Below are positions 34,585-47,200 of a stretch of DNA of 64,000 nucleotides, one piece after another; within the stretch, counting starts at the first letter, position 1, and every line of letters begins with the position of its first letter. Origin of the DNA: Acanthosoma haemorrhoidale (Eukaryota > Arthropoda > Insecta > Hemiptera > Acanthosomatidae); contig OV884011.1 of assembly GCA_930367205.1 (NCBI GenBank), positions 123,005,866-123,069,865 on the forward strand, in the 5' to 3' direction. The position numbers and the translations under genes are program-made. The notes below the pieces were generated by a model. That model was not told the DNA's origin. It saw only the letters and a program-made list of their open reading frames with translations, and made no database searches.

Positions 34585-35419
34585 TGTAGCGACCGCTAGC
34601 TACATAAGTTAAATCACCCTATACTCTATTGCATATATATTGTAAGCAAAATTAAAATAACATGAACTAAATGTATTATAATCAAATGTAAATCATTGTA
34701 AAAGTGTTAAGCAATAAAAGGCGGAAGCCAACTAAGTCATAAACGAGAAAGGGTCACCAGCTGGCAGTCATAAACATAAAAGAGTCACCAGCTGGCAGTC
34801 ATAAACATGAAAGGGTCACCAGCTGGCAGTCATAAACTTGAAAGGGTCACCAGCTGGCAGTCATAAACATTAACAACCCTTCCAGGTAACACGAGAGAGA
34901 TTCACCAGCTGGCAGTCATAAACATTAACAACCCTCGCAGCCTCCCAGCCGGAAGTAGAGAGGGTACTTAAGGCAGGGCCTCTGGCCCTGTTAGTTAGTC
35001 AGTCTCCTCATCAGCCTCTGAGTCTCTTGCGACCTTTACTCGGTGACGCCTTAAGCCAGGGCTCCTGGCCCTGGAAGTCAGACTCTTAGTTAGCCTCTTA
35101 GTCTCCTCGCTAGTCCCCTCGTCAGCCTCCTCACGAGTCTCCTCACGAGTCTCCTCGCGAGGCTCTCGCGAAACTCTCACGGCGTTTACTCGGTGACGCT
35201 TGCTTGGATTCCGCTCGAACTCTGAAAACTTGACTAATTCTTTATGAAACCTCTGTACCTTTCTCTTGAACATAGTGCATTGTCGGGGCACATACCTATC
35301 ATAAATGGAGTCAGATAGTAACGCCGTCATGGAACGATTGTCCATGTTATAAACTCGAACAATCCGCACTTGTCACCAGGACTAGGGCGATCAGGCACCT
35401 CCCTAGTGACGACCCGACA
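34585..35419 (+). mobile_element. LTR with internal minisatellite, probably solo
   Basis: An 835-bp family LTR from TGTAGCGACCGC to GACGACCCGACA. A TACTTA box at 34965 precedes a TCAGTC initiator (A at 35001). Flanks CAATT (34580-34584) and CCATT (35420-35424) agree at 4 of 5 bases, so they may be a mutated target duplication. That would make this a solo LTR independent of the gypsy fragment upstream. The upstream half of the LTR is expanded by a 31-bp tandem repeat. The 124-aa minus frame at 34995-35369 is a shadow of low-complexity LTR sequence. Confidence 0.85.
34736..34942 (+). repeat. 31-bp minisatellite in the LTR U3 region
   Basis: Four successive 31-bp units (34736, 34767, 34798, 34829) starting GTCATAAAC and ending TCACCAGCTGGCA, then a 55-bp variant (34860-34914) and a partial unit. 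CAGCTG (an E-box) occurs in every unit. Other LTR copies in the window have only a single related segment (for example GGGGCACCAGCT near 3095). Confidence 0.9.
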
Positions 35420-35424
35420 CCATT

Positions 35425-35940
35425 CAATAAAAGAAAAAAAACTTAATTAATTTCATTTTAATAAAGTTCTGCCTCATACAACAGCGGCAAAAAAAAGAAA
35501 AAAAAAGATACTACTTTTCATTAAAGAATCAACAATGTAACAAGACTTACTTTGCAAGAGTACCGACGACGTAACGCCCCCCCCCCCCAGAGGCCTGCGG
35601 AGAAAAATAAAGAATCTTCATTTAAAACGGAGTGAATAGGAACCTAGTTTAGACGTGGTTTGAATTAACTAACAGCTCCCAGCGGCACCGAATAATTCCG
35701 CAACTTCTGCAATCATCATTTAGCGCTTGAATCACGAACGGGTTATAAATTAGTTACTGCTATGAGATGAAATTTTTGTGCAGAGCCATAAAGAAATTGG
35801 TGAACTTCCCAGTGACGTTTTGTAACTCCATATTTCACATTTATCTCAGGGAAATGACAATTATGGAAAATTGATAAACTTTATTTTCATATTCTCGTAT
35901 AAAGTACTTATAGGTAGGTATATACTTTACATACACGAGA
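35425..35940. other. AT-rich stretch with a poly-C tract
   Basis: No gene seen. A run of 12 C bases lies at about 35577-35588. Confidence 0.4.
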
Positions 35941-35954
35941 TACTTCTTCATATA

Positions 35955-36134
35955 CCCTCGGTAGACTCTCACTACCTTCCCGATTCCACCCGCCTCCTTT
36001 AGGCATTCCACAGCCTATATCCTTCTCATACATCCTTCAAATGGGGGACTCCCCTTAGTGAAAGGCCCAAAATAGTTTTCCTTTATTTTTCCCACATCCT
36101 ATTTTTATAAGTTTGAGAGCTAAGGGGAAAAAAA
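35955..36134 (+). mobile_element. Family B 3' end with near-perfect target duplication
   Basis: About 180 bp matching the family B 3' UTR from CCCTCGGTAGACTCTCACTA to GAGAGCTAAGGGGAAAAAAA. ACTTCTTCAT (35942-35951) before it and ACTTGTTCAT (36135-36144) after its A-rich tail agree at 9 of 10 bases and are probably the target duplication. The insert is extremely 5'-truncated and contains no coding sequence. Confidence 0.8.
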
Positions 36135-36597
36135 ACTTGTTCATTGTGTCCTGAAAAGTAAGAACTGGAATAATTTTTTTATTTTGTCTTCCCATCCAAG
36201 TACCGTCCTCGTATTTAAGTATTTAAGTAAATAAATATTGGCCTAAAACATAAAAAATGATGTACTACTACTATTTGTATACATGATGCAGTGATTTAAG
36301 CAATAAATATGTTATTAAGTTGTGATTATGGACAACTTGGCTACTTAGATGAAGGTTGGCCGGCGACTGAATTACTGATTCTTGCATCATAACCAACGCT
36401 TCTTACCATTCTTACTGGAATGGGCCTTCCAACGCAAAAACCTTATCGGCCAGGGTCAATTATTGTCTTCTGTCTCATTCTTGCGACATGTACAGCACAA
36501 CGTAGTGTAGAGACTTTGATAAACTGACTAGCATCCATATTGTGGTTATGTCCCTGATTTCTGCATTGCTTTTTCCCCAGCTTTGTTCAGAGTCCAT

Positions 36598-36703
36598 TCA
36601 CAAGCAATATGCACAAGAATGTATCCGTCCTATTACGATAAGTGCTTACCTTCTAGAGCTGTTTGTATTCTCCCAGAGTTGAGGGTTTTTCTACTCCTGG
36701 GCC
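36598..36703. repeat. Copy 1 of a ~110-bp dispersed direct repeat
   Basis: Shared with 37476-37582 in the same orientation, through CCGTCCTATT.CGATAAGTGC, AGAGCTGTTTGTATTCTCC and CTACTCCTGGG. On the minus strand both copies can be read as EKPSTLGEYKQL followed by VSTYRNRT, so the unit may be a decayed coding fragment. I do not recognise the protein. Confidence 0.75.
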
Positions 36704-37475
36704 AAAAATAGAAAAGCAAAAAAAAGTAGTTATCCTGGGAGTTCCCATAAATTGATTTCTTTACCCCAGGATCAACCAGGTATGTTTCAAGTGCAAAAAA
36801 TCTAAAATATGTAGTTTACTAAATAATCAATATTTGAATTATAAAAGTTGTAATCATTTGTCACGGTTCTAACCACACCGGCAAATACTCCAAAGTAAAT
36901 AAACGAACGTTTATTTAACTTTTTTAATCTTGATGGTGATATAAAAATATGTGATAAATTATAATTTTTTGAAGTAGGGGATTTTAATTAGCCAAGCACA
37001 TTCAACATGCTGAAAAAAAATGTTAATTAAAGTTGATACTCACTGCAAGGGACTTTTATATAAAATAAAAGTGATCTTGGCATTTTAGATTGTATAGACG
37101 CAGCAAAATGGGAGGCTAGCACTCCGACATTAATTCAGTGTAATCTCATCACACTGAAAGCCAGGCCTCAGGATTAAGTTAAAATATTAACAGTTATGGA
37201 GGTGTTGGGCCGTGGGGCGCTCACTCAAGAACGATTAACTCACCTTCTTTATCACTTTTTTAGTATCAACTTGAAAATAAAGTTTTACATTGCTGTTGTA
37301 GAATAGACTCGGCTCACATTGGCCCTAACACAAGCAATTCAGGATAACACCAAAAACATTATACGTATATTAATAATATTTATGGCTCTGATTAATATTT
37401 TCCAACTTTCCCAAAATGATTTTTACTAAACGACTGCTTTTATTGTATGTGATACTAAACCAAATGTACCCATTT

Positions 37476-37582
37476 ACAAGCAATAATGTATCCTGGATGC
37501 CCGTCCTATTGCGATAAGTGCTTACATCCCAGAGCTGTTTGTATTCTCCTAGAGTTGAAGGCTTTTCTGCTCCTGGGCAAAA
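37476..37582. repeat. Copy 2 of the ~110-bp dispersed direct repeat
   Basis: About 880 bp from copy 1 and roughly 85-90 % alike by eye. In this copy the minus-strand reading continues open through CPGAEKPSTLGEYKQLWDV. Confidence 0.75.
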
Positions 37583-39297
37583 AAGAGTTCTGTAGTTGTC
37601 CTGGAAGGTCCTCTAAATCCTTCTTAATCTTAAAAAAAATCCTATACCATAAATAGTTCCAATATTGGAAAAAAATGAGGAAAACCCACTCGAAGCTAGG
37701 AATTAAATTTGCGCACACTAACTACAGGTCTGCGAGGAGTCCGATAGGGAGCCTAAAATAACCTATTGACCATATGGATGTTTCCAGAGTCTGACTTCCT
37801 CATATCGCTTATATAGACCAAACAGAGAGGAAGTCGAAAACCCGAAAAAGGTAACTAGTAATAGTTCGGGTGTTTCACTCACGTCATCAAGCTACACTGT
37901 GGTTAAAAAAAAAAAAAAAAAATGACATGGTTTCAGCGACATGTTATGTATACATAATTATACATGAAACAAGGTACATAAAGACCTTCTGATGAAAGAA
38001 AGTAGTGGTGAACTGCATTAGAACTTCACCCTATTTCAAGAAAAAAATCAGAACTGACACCTGAAAAAAAATTAATAGTACATAAAGCAGCAATCCGGTA
38101 TAAACTGACATATGCTGCACCACTATGGAGTTACACTTGTACTTCAAATTACAGGAGGAAATGAGAAGTCGATAACCACTATGCCAAAAGATCTTTTTTC
38201 TTTCAATTTCAATTCAATGCAAAAATTACTTTTTTTAAGAGAAATAGGCAATTAAAGACCTTGAAAAGATACATCCAAAAAAACACAAAATATGTATTGT
38301 TGGAATAATATAACCAGATTAAATTTTGTATCTACTTAAGTAATTTTTTTTGCTTAACTCTTTCATATTTTATTTTTATTATTTAATTATTTTTTCTTGT
38401 TTTTGTCTTCTTTTGTATGTGTGTTTTTTTTATACTGTTAAATCTATCGCATATTAATAACAAAGGAATACTGTCAGTGTACTGATTTTTTTACGGTTCT
38501 TCGTGGCAAAAATTATTCAAATCATGAACTTTAGAAAAAAGTAACGCCCTGGAATAGTGGGCCATGCTTATTATCAACTTAGGAACGAGACAGATTGCTT
38601 GGTGTTAAGAAAGTTAGTCAACCTGCTTTTGTGAAGAATGCGAATTCTTTTCGAAGTGTTCTTATCGTTGTAGAGTAGTGATAGTTACCGTAAAATGTCG
38701 ATTCTATTATTCTAGCACCTTCTGAAATAGATAATTGTAGGCAGTATTTCATTTTTTTTTGATAATTTTCAATTCTCTCTCGTTAAAGACTCTACACCCA
38801 CAGAGGTGTAGTAATAATTTGTACAGAGTTAAATTATAACTCATAAGAGTTCCTCAGAACGGAAACACGACGAATAATTGCCTATTATTTGAGAAAGAGT
38901 TCAAGCAAAGGAGTAATTTGCAGATAGGAGAAATAGTGAAAATTATTTTTATCGGGTGGAATATATTTGCCGCCGTATAGAACCTAAGGGATGGGGAGCT
39001 TCTAGGAGGCAGTTCCTCCTCAAGATGAGTTTGGCATAGAGCCACAGATACTCCACAAGTTGAAGAGTTTTTCCATTTCCATTTATTCCAACTTATTCTA
39101 CACCAATGTTTTCAAAGATTGGCAGTTCCGCTTTAGAATCTCGAATTGAAAACCATTGCCCCTAGCGTAAAAAGTATTAGCAGTAAGGCGATTAATGGAG
39201 TTTTGATATCAGCAATGATTGATTGTCCAATCATCGAGTATCTTTAAACTGTACATGTAATATCAGTTAGTAGGCGTTAGTGAATCTTTTCATTAAA

Positions 39298-39465
39298 TTA
39301 AAATTACAATCTACCCTATTGTGCAATAATTAATTGTGATCTATGATCTGATTCGTCCATGAATGGTGAGCATTCACCCACTCCTTTATACGATAAATAA
39401 AAATATACAGCCCAGGACCACCCGACTCCTAATGTCTTTCCCCCTCATGCCAAAGAGAAAGCGTT
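39298..39465 (-). mobile_element. Diverged family A 3' UTR fragment
   Basis: Minus-strand match to the family A 3' end through AAATTACAATCTACC, TGCAATAATTAATTGTGAT and ACAGCCCAGG....CCAAAGAGAAAGCG. More diverged than other copies, so probably older. Confidence 0.55.
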
Positions 39466-39469
39466 ATTT

Positions 39470-42400
39470 GAAATGATTTAAATTGTGATTTTAAATTTAA
39501 ATTATGATTGAAATGAGCGTGAATAAGAAGAGAGGTCATCATTAGACGCGTGGTTTATAATATTATCCCAGCTGACTAAAACGTATTATAATCATCGTAG
39601 CATCGTAACGAATCATTTTTTCACTAGGGAGGTAAGAGTCTGATAATAGTAGATTAACCAAACCCTCCTCTGTGATTCCAGATTCCATAATGCCATATTC
39701 TTCAATAATCTCCTGCTGTCTGTCCTTCAACAGAGTTCCTTCGCGTGTCTTATAAAGTTTTATTTTTTGCCCTTACTAAAATAATGATTTTCATGAATTT
39801 TTTGAATACGTTTACTTTAATTTTATATGAAAAAACTATAATTTATTATATTATAATACATTACAGGTTATAAGTTATAATAAATTATACTATAAATATA
39901 TTATAGATTTATCAATTTTTCAAAACCAAAAGCTAATATTTTATTTCAGTATTTGGTGAATTATATTATTTTGTGCCTAACTGTAAGTATGTTGCCATAA
40001 ACTGTCGATAAGTAATGCGATTAGAACGTTTAATTGAAAGGATGCGTCAGATGTTTGATCTTTTCGTTGTGCACTGTAATAACTTGAGTCTTTATGCCCA
40101 AATTGATTTTAGAATGACTTCGTAAATTACAAGCTTATTTCCTATTGAGTGGCGGGACCTCATTTAAAGAATTCTATAGAGTTTTTGAGGTGTCTGTTTA
40201 GTTCTTGTATTTTTAGTCACGTGTTCCATGTTAATCTTCTGTCAAAATGGAACCCTAGATAATGTATTGTATAGGATAATTTAAGAGGAATGGAATTAAT
40301 AGTTTATGGACTTGCGATGGAGGGTAAAAGTAATGTGGAGACTTTTTCATTTATTAACTTTGATCCGTTATCGGTTGCACCAAAATAGGCGTTGGATAGG
40401 TGGATAAAGAAAGCTTTAAGTTAATTTTATTTTTTCCCTCATGGGGAAATTTATATTTGTCTATTTTTATTTACCTGTAAACATGAAATTATATACTTTT
40501 GATAGCATATCTATATAAGAAATTATATACAAGATAGTTGTTATGTAGTAAAAAAAATCCGACTGTGTTAGTTAATTTCGTAAAAAGTTGTCCAATTTCA
40601 ATGCCACCTTGACAAGAACATTAACATCCGTGTTTAAAAGACGCGAAAGTAGGTATTAATTGATTGATCACTTGGAAATATAAACACTAAATATTCACCA
40701 TCGCCAAAAAAAGTAATAATTGTGTGACGACCATACAACTGCATGCATGATTATTATTCTTACTGTGATATTGTACCATACCTGTTGAAGGGAACCTCTT
40801 CACTATAAGTGGGTTAAGAAGGTATTGTTAAGTATGCAAGAATGTCTAATAAAAATTTCTATTAAGGTAACAGTCCTAAGTGTGCAGAACGTCTGTTTGT
40901 AAAAATAATAAAATAAAAGTTATGACTTTTATTTAGTTTATGACCTAATTTGGATTTGTTTGATTACACTTATAGGGCTCTCTTGGTAGTTGCGTCTTGC
41001 ATTCCCTACTGTTGCACCCTACTGCATAATTTAGTTAATTGAAAGAAATTAATTAAATGACTAGTGAAAGACTTTGCATTCATTGATATTTCTCTTTGAA
41101 GATAAATAGTCCCTTAAATGCCAAACCTAAATACTAGATTAATCATATTCGTATGTTTTATTGGTTTGCGTAACCAATTTATCTATTGGAGGACACAACA
41201 TCTATTGTCGTCTTCAGAAAAAAAAGTACGGCAGTCAAATCAATATCCTGTCATATTAATAGCACAATGAAATGACAGAATGCTATTATTCGACTGTTTC
41301 TTCCTTAGGTAGATTAGCTGGGCATAGGGAAGACAAGTCATGAGAGAATAATGGAATCAAGTCACTTAGAAGAAAACATGTTGGAATAAATGACTGCTGC
41401 TAATGTTGTTATAGCGTGATTCCGCCAGAGAAGGGGTTCGAGGGCATATCAGGCTGGCTTGGGTATGAAGTCGCGAAGTAGCTCCAATTCACAATTGTTA
41501 TGTCAAAGTCTTAGATTGACCAACAATATCAAAAGATCTCATTGCAGACAACAGTTTAGCTGTTTATTTCGAGTCAGATTGTCGAAAAATTAGAAGAAAG
41601 TATGATGATTTACTGTTACTAAATCATACTGTGACGTAGATATTTTATTAATCTATACTATTACATAAAAATATTAGTAGTGGTGTCGCACTTAGAAACT
41701 ACTTACCTAATGTTAATTAAATGTGTACCTAAATGTATGTTGGAGTCGTAGTGATCCCTGCATTCGGTGAAACATCGATCTAGTAAATTTATATACTCAA
41801 GAAACTCCAAAGCCTCTTATTTAAATTTTCATAAACTCCCTATAAGTCTTTTAAATATTAAATTTGGTTGTGATGGTTCCGAACAAATTTATGCCACCAT
41901 ACTCTCCAACCGCGGATAGTGCAATGCGAAAGTGAGTCAACCAGGTGATCTAACCGGTTATTTCAGTTACCCACCAGTCCAAAAGAGATTGTTTATTAAC
42001 AGTTGCTGATTTTTTATTATTTATATATTACATATGGTTTGCTTGTAGGATAAAATATGTCTCGTTATCTTATTTGGATTCTAATTCCTTCCTCCCAATT
42101 TTTTTTCCTAAATGTTTTTCTCATTCTCTCCACCTTTATCGCAATATTCATTTTCAAAGCCGTATTGTAGTGAATTACAATTTATCTTAATTCCTTCATG
42201 TCTAAAATGATAAGGAGCCCGAATAACAAGCTTACAAAAGACGGAATAAATTTGAAGTTCACCTCTGGATTTTATCGGGAGTCCACTTTTCTTTCTCTCC
42301 GTTGATAGAATAATACTGCAAAAGAAAAGGAATACAAGAAGAAGAAAGAAACGGACAAGCTCGATTGTGCCCTCCAAGGGAAGAAAATTAGTCAATATAT

Positions 42401-42980
42401 AGGCAAGTGGAGGGAAGGAGGAAAAGGCTGGAACCCTCGGCAAAGTTTTACCGGATTAACAGGGAACACGTTTGCCGGCTGATTGGTGGAAAAGTTAGCC
42501 AAGGGGCTCATGGAATATTCATTCCGGTCCGCCGCCTCTTCTTTCTAATCGAATCATACTTGTAAACAATAATAGGCTACATTTCAGGCCCTTTTCCAAA
42601 TTGGTCCGGATTATTCGGCCTGGATTCGTCTTCGATAAGGCACTGGTCACTAGAATAGAAAAAAACCTTATAATCCACCTCTTAGTTCTTGTTTTTGACC
42701 AGTTTTGGGAGGATAGATAATGCCATGTTCGGATATTGAGGGATCGGATTTGTTAGTGATTGCTTGAATTTGTATGAAATGGTTTTCATTTGAACTGAAA
42801 CGAAAATAACTAAAGGTGACAGGCTTGCAACCACTGTCTAAAAGTTGAGAAATAAACCACCTTCTGTCCCTCCAACTCTTTTTTTCAATAGTCTGTGCCG
42901 TCATTGTCAGTAGTCCGAGCTGTAAAATTCATGAGATACATGAAAAATTTCATAAAAGTTCAAGGCCACATTTTGAAACA
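39470..42980. other. AT-rich stretch, nothing recognised
   Basis: Long AT-rich DNA with slightly GC-richer patches at 41400-41470 and 42450-42650. The 111-aa minus frame at 42108-42443 contains a hydrophobic run (FFLLLVFLFFCSII) from a pyrimidine/purine-biased tract and is probably not a gene. Confidence 0.4.
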
Positions 42981-42982
42981 TG

Positions 42983-43343
42983 TTAAAACCTGCCTTCACA
43001 ATTAAAATCTAATATTAAATCTATGTCTGTTGCTCTATCCAGTCTTCTGTGGATGGCTGTTGGAGGATGATGTTGGCAATCCTGTCTGCAGGGGTGTACG
43101 CAAATTTTTTTTTCCGAGGGAGATGTAATAAAAAATACAGGTAATATGTGCTGATCACTGATCAATTCCCCTTAAGATAATTGTACAGTATAATAATATA
43201 TCTTTGTAAGCAGTTCTAAACGTTGAGATATTGTCATTTCGGTTATTCCTAATGAACCATGGCGTGCTCCCAGTGCTAGCTGGAGTATTTAATTCGAAGT
43301 ATCGACATGGCTTCAATTGTTCTGATGGTTTTGCTAGTGCCAT
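42983..43343 (-). other. Possible decayed coding fragment
   Basis: Two minus-strand frames (43343-43155 and 43165-42983). The first contains TPWFIRNN, reminiscent of the 'aPWyvrN' segment at the end of Jockey-type RT proteins, but flanking residues do not agree well. Weak; could be chance. Confidence 0.2.
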
Positions 43344-43344
43344 A

Positions 43345-44150
43345 TCATACAGGGCAGTAAGTGTCTATGGGTAATATTAGTGTCTAGTAAAGTAATATCG
43401 TTAGGGTTACCGGAAAAAAACGATTTATCTCGATCAGATGAAAATCCCATCACTGAACAAGCATCCTTATTTTAAGTTTCTAGTAAAATTATCATTAATC
43501 TTGGTATAATAATCAGTTATTATGAAATTCCACTTATGTATCACCTAGCGGCTAAGTGATTGTGTGGTTCTAGTGCAGAGTGTATAATAAAACTATTAAA
43601 TAAATTAAATATATAGGTAAAATCACCATTCACCCAGGTACCTCACACCAAAATACCAGTCACAAATAAATAATATAAATTTTTGAAACTATAAAAATAT
43701 TATAACTGAATAAAATATTTCTACGGCCAATGCTACAATGTCATGACTAATGTCAGAATGGTGTGAGTTTAGATTAAGTAAACAACATTCACTTTTTCTT
43801 CCCACATGTTTTTTGTTCTATTTTACAAGTGCTTTTGGAATATATACTGCTGTTATCAAGAGTTTTGAATGTTGGTAATATAATGACTTACTCAGAGTAG
43901 TAAGTCTGACACCTCTAATGCTAGCAATATTCTGTCAATATGCCTGTTAATAATTGAGTAATTCCTTAATTGCTTGATAAAAATCAGTTGTACTAACTTG
44001 ACCCCGAATTTCAGGTGAGTTGTGAAAAATAATACATGCCATTTTTCGCATTGAACATTAAACACAACGAACTTTGAGTATTCTTTTTGGATTTATTTAT
44101 ATGTACTTCTTATTGACTTTCTTGTATTCTACAAATCATTATAAAAAAAC
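43345..44150. other. AT-rich stretch, nothing recognised
   Basis: No coding or repeat match seen. Confidence 0.4.
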
Positions 44151-44156
44151 TATTGA

Positions 44157-44240
44157 TTTTTTTTTTCTTAGCTCTCTAATTATAAGATTAAGGATGAGGG
44201 AAAAATAAAGGGATATTTGGGTTGAGTGGATCCTTATACT
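44157..44240 (-). mobile_element. Short family B 3' end
   Basis: Poly-T at 44157-44167 followed by TAGCTCTCTAATTATAAG and GGGAAAAATAAAGGGATAT, matching the reverse complement of the family B 3' end (TTATTTTTCCC...TTATAAGTTTGAGAGCT plus A-tail). Extremely 5'-truncated. No target duplication could be identified. Confidence 0.6.
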
Positions 44241-44244
44241 AGGA

Positions 44245-47200
44245 CTACCTGCTATATTGATTTTGTATTTATACCATTTCATATACTTCATTTTACTGTT
44301 CCATTCATTGGGTTTTGCACGCTGATTTCAAGGTAAAGCAAAGTATCCTAAATTAGAAGACAAGGTAGAGAAGTTTGTAGCATGATGGAGGGAGCTGGGG
44401 TGGGTAGACTTAAGTTTTCGGGACCACAAAAGTTTTGAAACGGACCTCCTGGAAAAATAATTGGTGACGACCGCTCTAGAAAATAAAGACTCAAAGAGGA
44501 ATTTATAAATTGATACGACTAGATAAAAAAAAAAGTTAAGACAAAGAAAATAACTGGTAACTAATCATTTAACCAAGAAGATAATAATGGCATAGTCACT
44601 GATCCATGGATCAACAAGTTACGTTTTTTATATTTACATTTGAGGTGTAAGATCACCTGTCAGGTATTAAAATCACGCAAGTAAATATTACCGATGTACG
44701 AAATAAAAGGAATCTCTATTAAGCCCCTACGATGCTCAGAAACAAACCATTATTAAAGCTCGAGCGTGGACTTTACTCGTTGTGAGGGGGCTTCCCCCCA
44801 GCTAAGCCCCCCGGCTGCAAATCGATCACTCTCGCTATCTCGAAGACAGGACGGTATTAGCTATGATCCACTTTTATTAGTGCAGGGTGGTAGGAGGGGT
44901 ACTGACCCCTTAAATCGAACCCTCAATTAAACGACCTCGGAGGCAGTTGCAGGATCAAAATATCACGTTCTTTATAGCACGGAGATGGGTGGTGGTGAAT
45001 GGTAGTAATGGATGGATCACCAGCCGAGATCCCCCATGAAAAGGAACGAAAACACTGGAATTAGTCTCAATGAAAGGGACTCACTTAAATTAACCCGATC
45101 CGCTTTGTTCGTGGCAAATAATTACCAGTACTCAGCCGGGTTTATTAATTCAATGCCGTTTTTTATCTAGAGCATTTTCTAAAAACCTAGAATGAACCTA
45201 AGAATTCCTTTTTTTACGGTGCCAAATGACCCTTTTAAACTACTTTTTTTTAAAGAATATTCTAAAGAGCAAACAATCCTAAAAGTGCTAACTGTATTCA
45301 AATAATTCGAAAACTAGCAACACTATGTATTTCTATCATAGATCTGTTGTTTTATTCTTTAGCTTGTTAACAATTTTATTATTTCATAAATAAAAAGCAA
45401 TTTTAAATATTTAGATGTTGTTTTATGATTTAGATTAATACGTTGATGTTTAATCGTGAGGATGCATGGAGAGGCGAAATTTCAACGAGTGTTGTAACAA
45501 TAAATAAAAGATTTTTGGAGAGACTAAAACTCTTTTGAAAAACGTGATTTCCACATTGTGTAAATAATTTTTAAAGGCAAGAAATGTTGCTTTATTTGTG
45601 CATAGGATCACACCAACAGTTATTATCCCAGTACATGTCGATCAACATCATCATTGTATCCCATAATGAAGTCATAATAATAATAGTAAAGAGTAGGTCT
45701 TTCCGATAATTAAGTGGTAGGCTGATCTTGAGGAAGTACCGGACTGAATAAAACACTAGGAGAAGTTTTGTTTTTGAAACATTAGTAATATTACATTTAT
45801 TAACTAATGTTAAGTTATTTTACTATTGTTATTAATTGTCATCATCGGGTGAATACAGCCTAGAATCAGTTTCAGTTGGTATAATTTTGACCACACCAAT
45901 TTTCTTTTGAGAGTATCTACATAATGATTATTTTTATCTCTATATATGAACGTGCTATAAGCACAAAACCTAACATTCAGTTAGATTTGGTAATGGAAAA
46001 AATCTAAATGCCAGTAAGAAGCTGTTAATAGATACAGATGGAATTGACTTTTGCAATGCATGATTCACAAACTTTGCAAAATTCCTATTTATTATATACT
46101 TTGTAATTATCTTCAAACAAAACATGTACAGCGCAGATTCTAAGGTATTAGACTTATAAGGATTATACCTTTCATGTTTGAGGTTCAATAAAACAAGATA
46201 GAGAGACAGGACTTCCATTCAATTTGTTCGGTGATCATTAGAATTACAGCTTAATTGAAGTCACATTAAGCTCATATTCGTATAAATGTATTCGGATGAT
46301 AACTCGGCTTATTACTCATTTTAAAATTATTTGACAAAAAGTGATTTTTGGTTTAAGCAAAACATCCTCATGATTGTAAGATCTATGAGAACTTATTTTT
46401 AAAATAGAAAAACAAGTTATTGATGAAACAAGAAACTTATCACTTGAACGAACAAAATTATTCCCACAATATTGAGCAGAGTTCAGTATTAAAGATCTCA
46501 TTGCCATGATAAGTAATATGAAGTTTTTTTTTAACAGTAATGAAATAATATCAAAGGTTATAAAACCGTTATTAATGTCATGTTCGCAACGTTCGCCCAA
46601 CCAGTGATTTTTTCAGAGGAATGACTTTTTACTTGGTAGTTCCAGTTTTTGCCACTATGATGCTAAAAATAAAAGTTATTAATAATAAGTGCCATTAATC
46701 AGTTAATTACTGTGTAATGAAAATATAAATTATTGTGTAGAGTATCAAATTAATGATCTCACCGTTATGATTAAGAATTTGAATTATAATATTATTGGAA
46801 TATAATTACAGGCAAACGTAAAATCAGATGAATGACAATTTTTTAAAAGATATTTATATCAGCTGTAGGCGCATCGACGAATTCCCTTTACGGTACCATG
46901 CTAGAGAAAATGTTTTTGAATGTTTCCGTTAGCAAAAATACGTCAACCTAACTTTTACCTAATCAAAAGGACATAATTTTTAAAATCACGGTAACACTCA
47001 ATTTCATGAAATAGTACACCTAACTAAATTTTAATTAAATATTAATTAAAAAACAACAACATTAAAATGTGTTCATAGCAATAATTATTGATTCTAACAG
47101 TTTTGTAATACTAGCTCACAGAAGACAATTAAATGACATGTTTTACAGTGATAAATTTTAATTTGTTAATAAAATTGTTTGTCATCAGTTTTACTGGTTG

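Larger units (their letters stand above)
36145..39295. other. AT-rich stretch with one dispersed direct repeat pair
   Basis: No gene recognised. Contains the ~110-bp direct repeat described separately (36598 and 37476). Frames such as 38854-39045 (-) show no motif. Confidence 0.4.

Noticed and set aside
34736..34942. CRISPR-like regular repeat
   Set aside because: The units are contiguous tandem repeats with no unique spacers, inside an LTR of a eukaryotic genome.
34995..35369. 124-aa minus frame with Glu/Thr repeats (REETREETREE)
   Set aside because: It is the complement of short CTCCTC-type repeats within the LTR, without support from other copies.
42108..42443. 111-aa minus frame as a membrane protein gene
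   Set aside because: Its hydrophobic run comes from a purine-rich plus-strand tract (AAGAAGAAAGAAA); there is no coding-like composition elsewhere and no family match.
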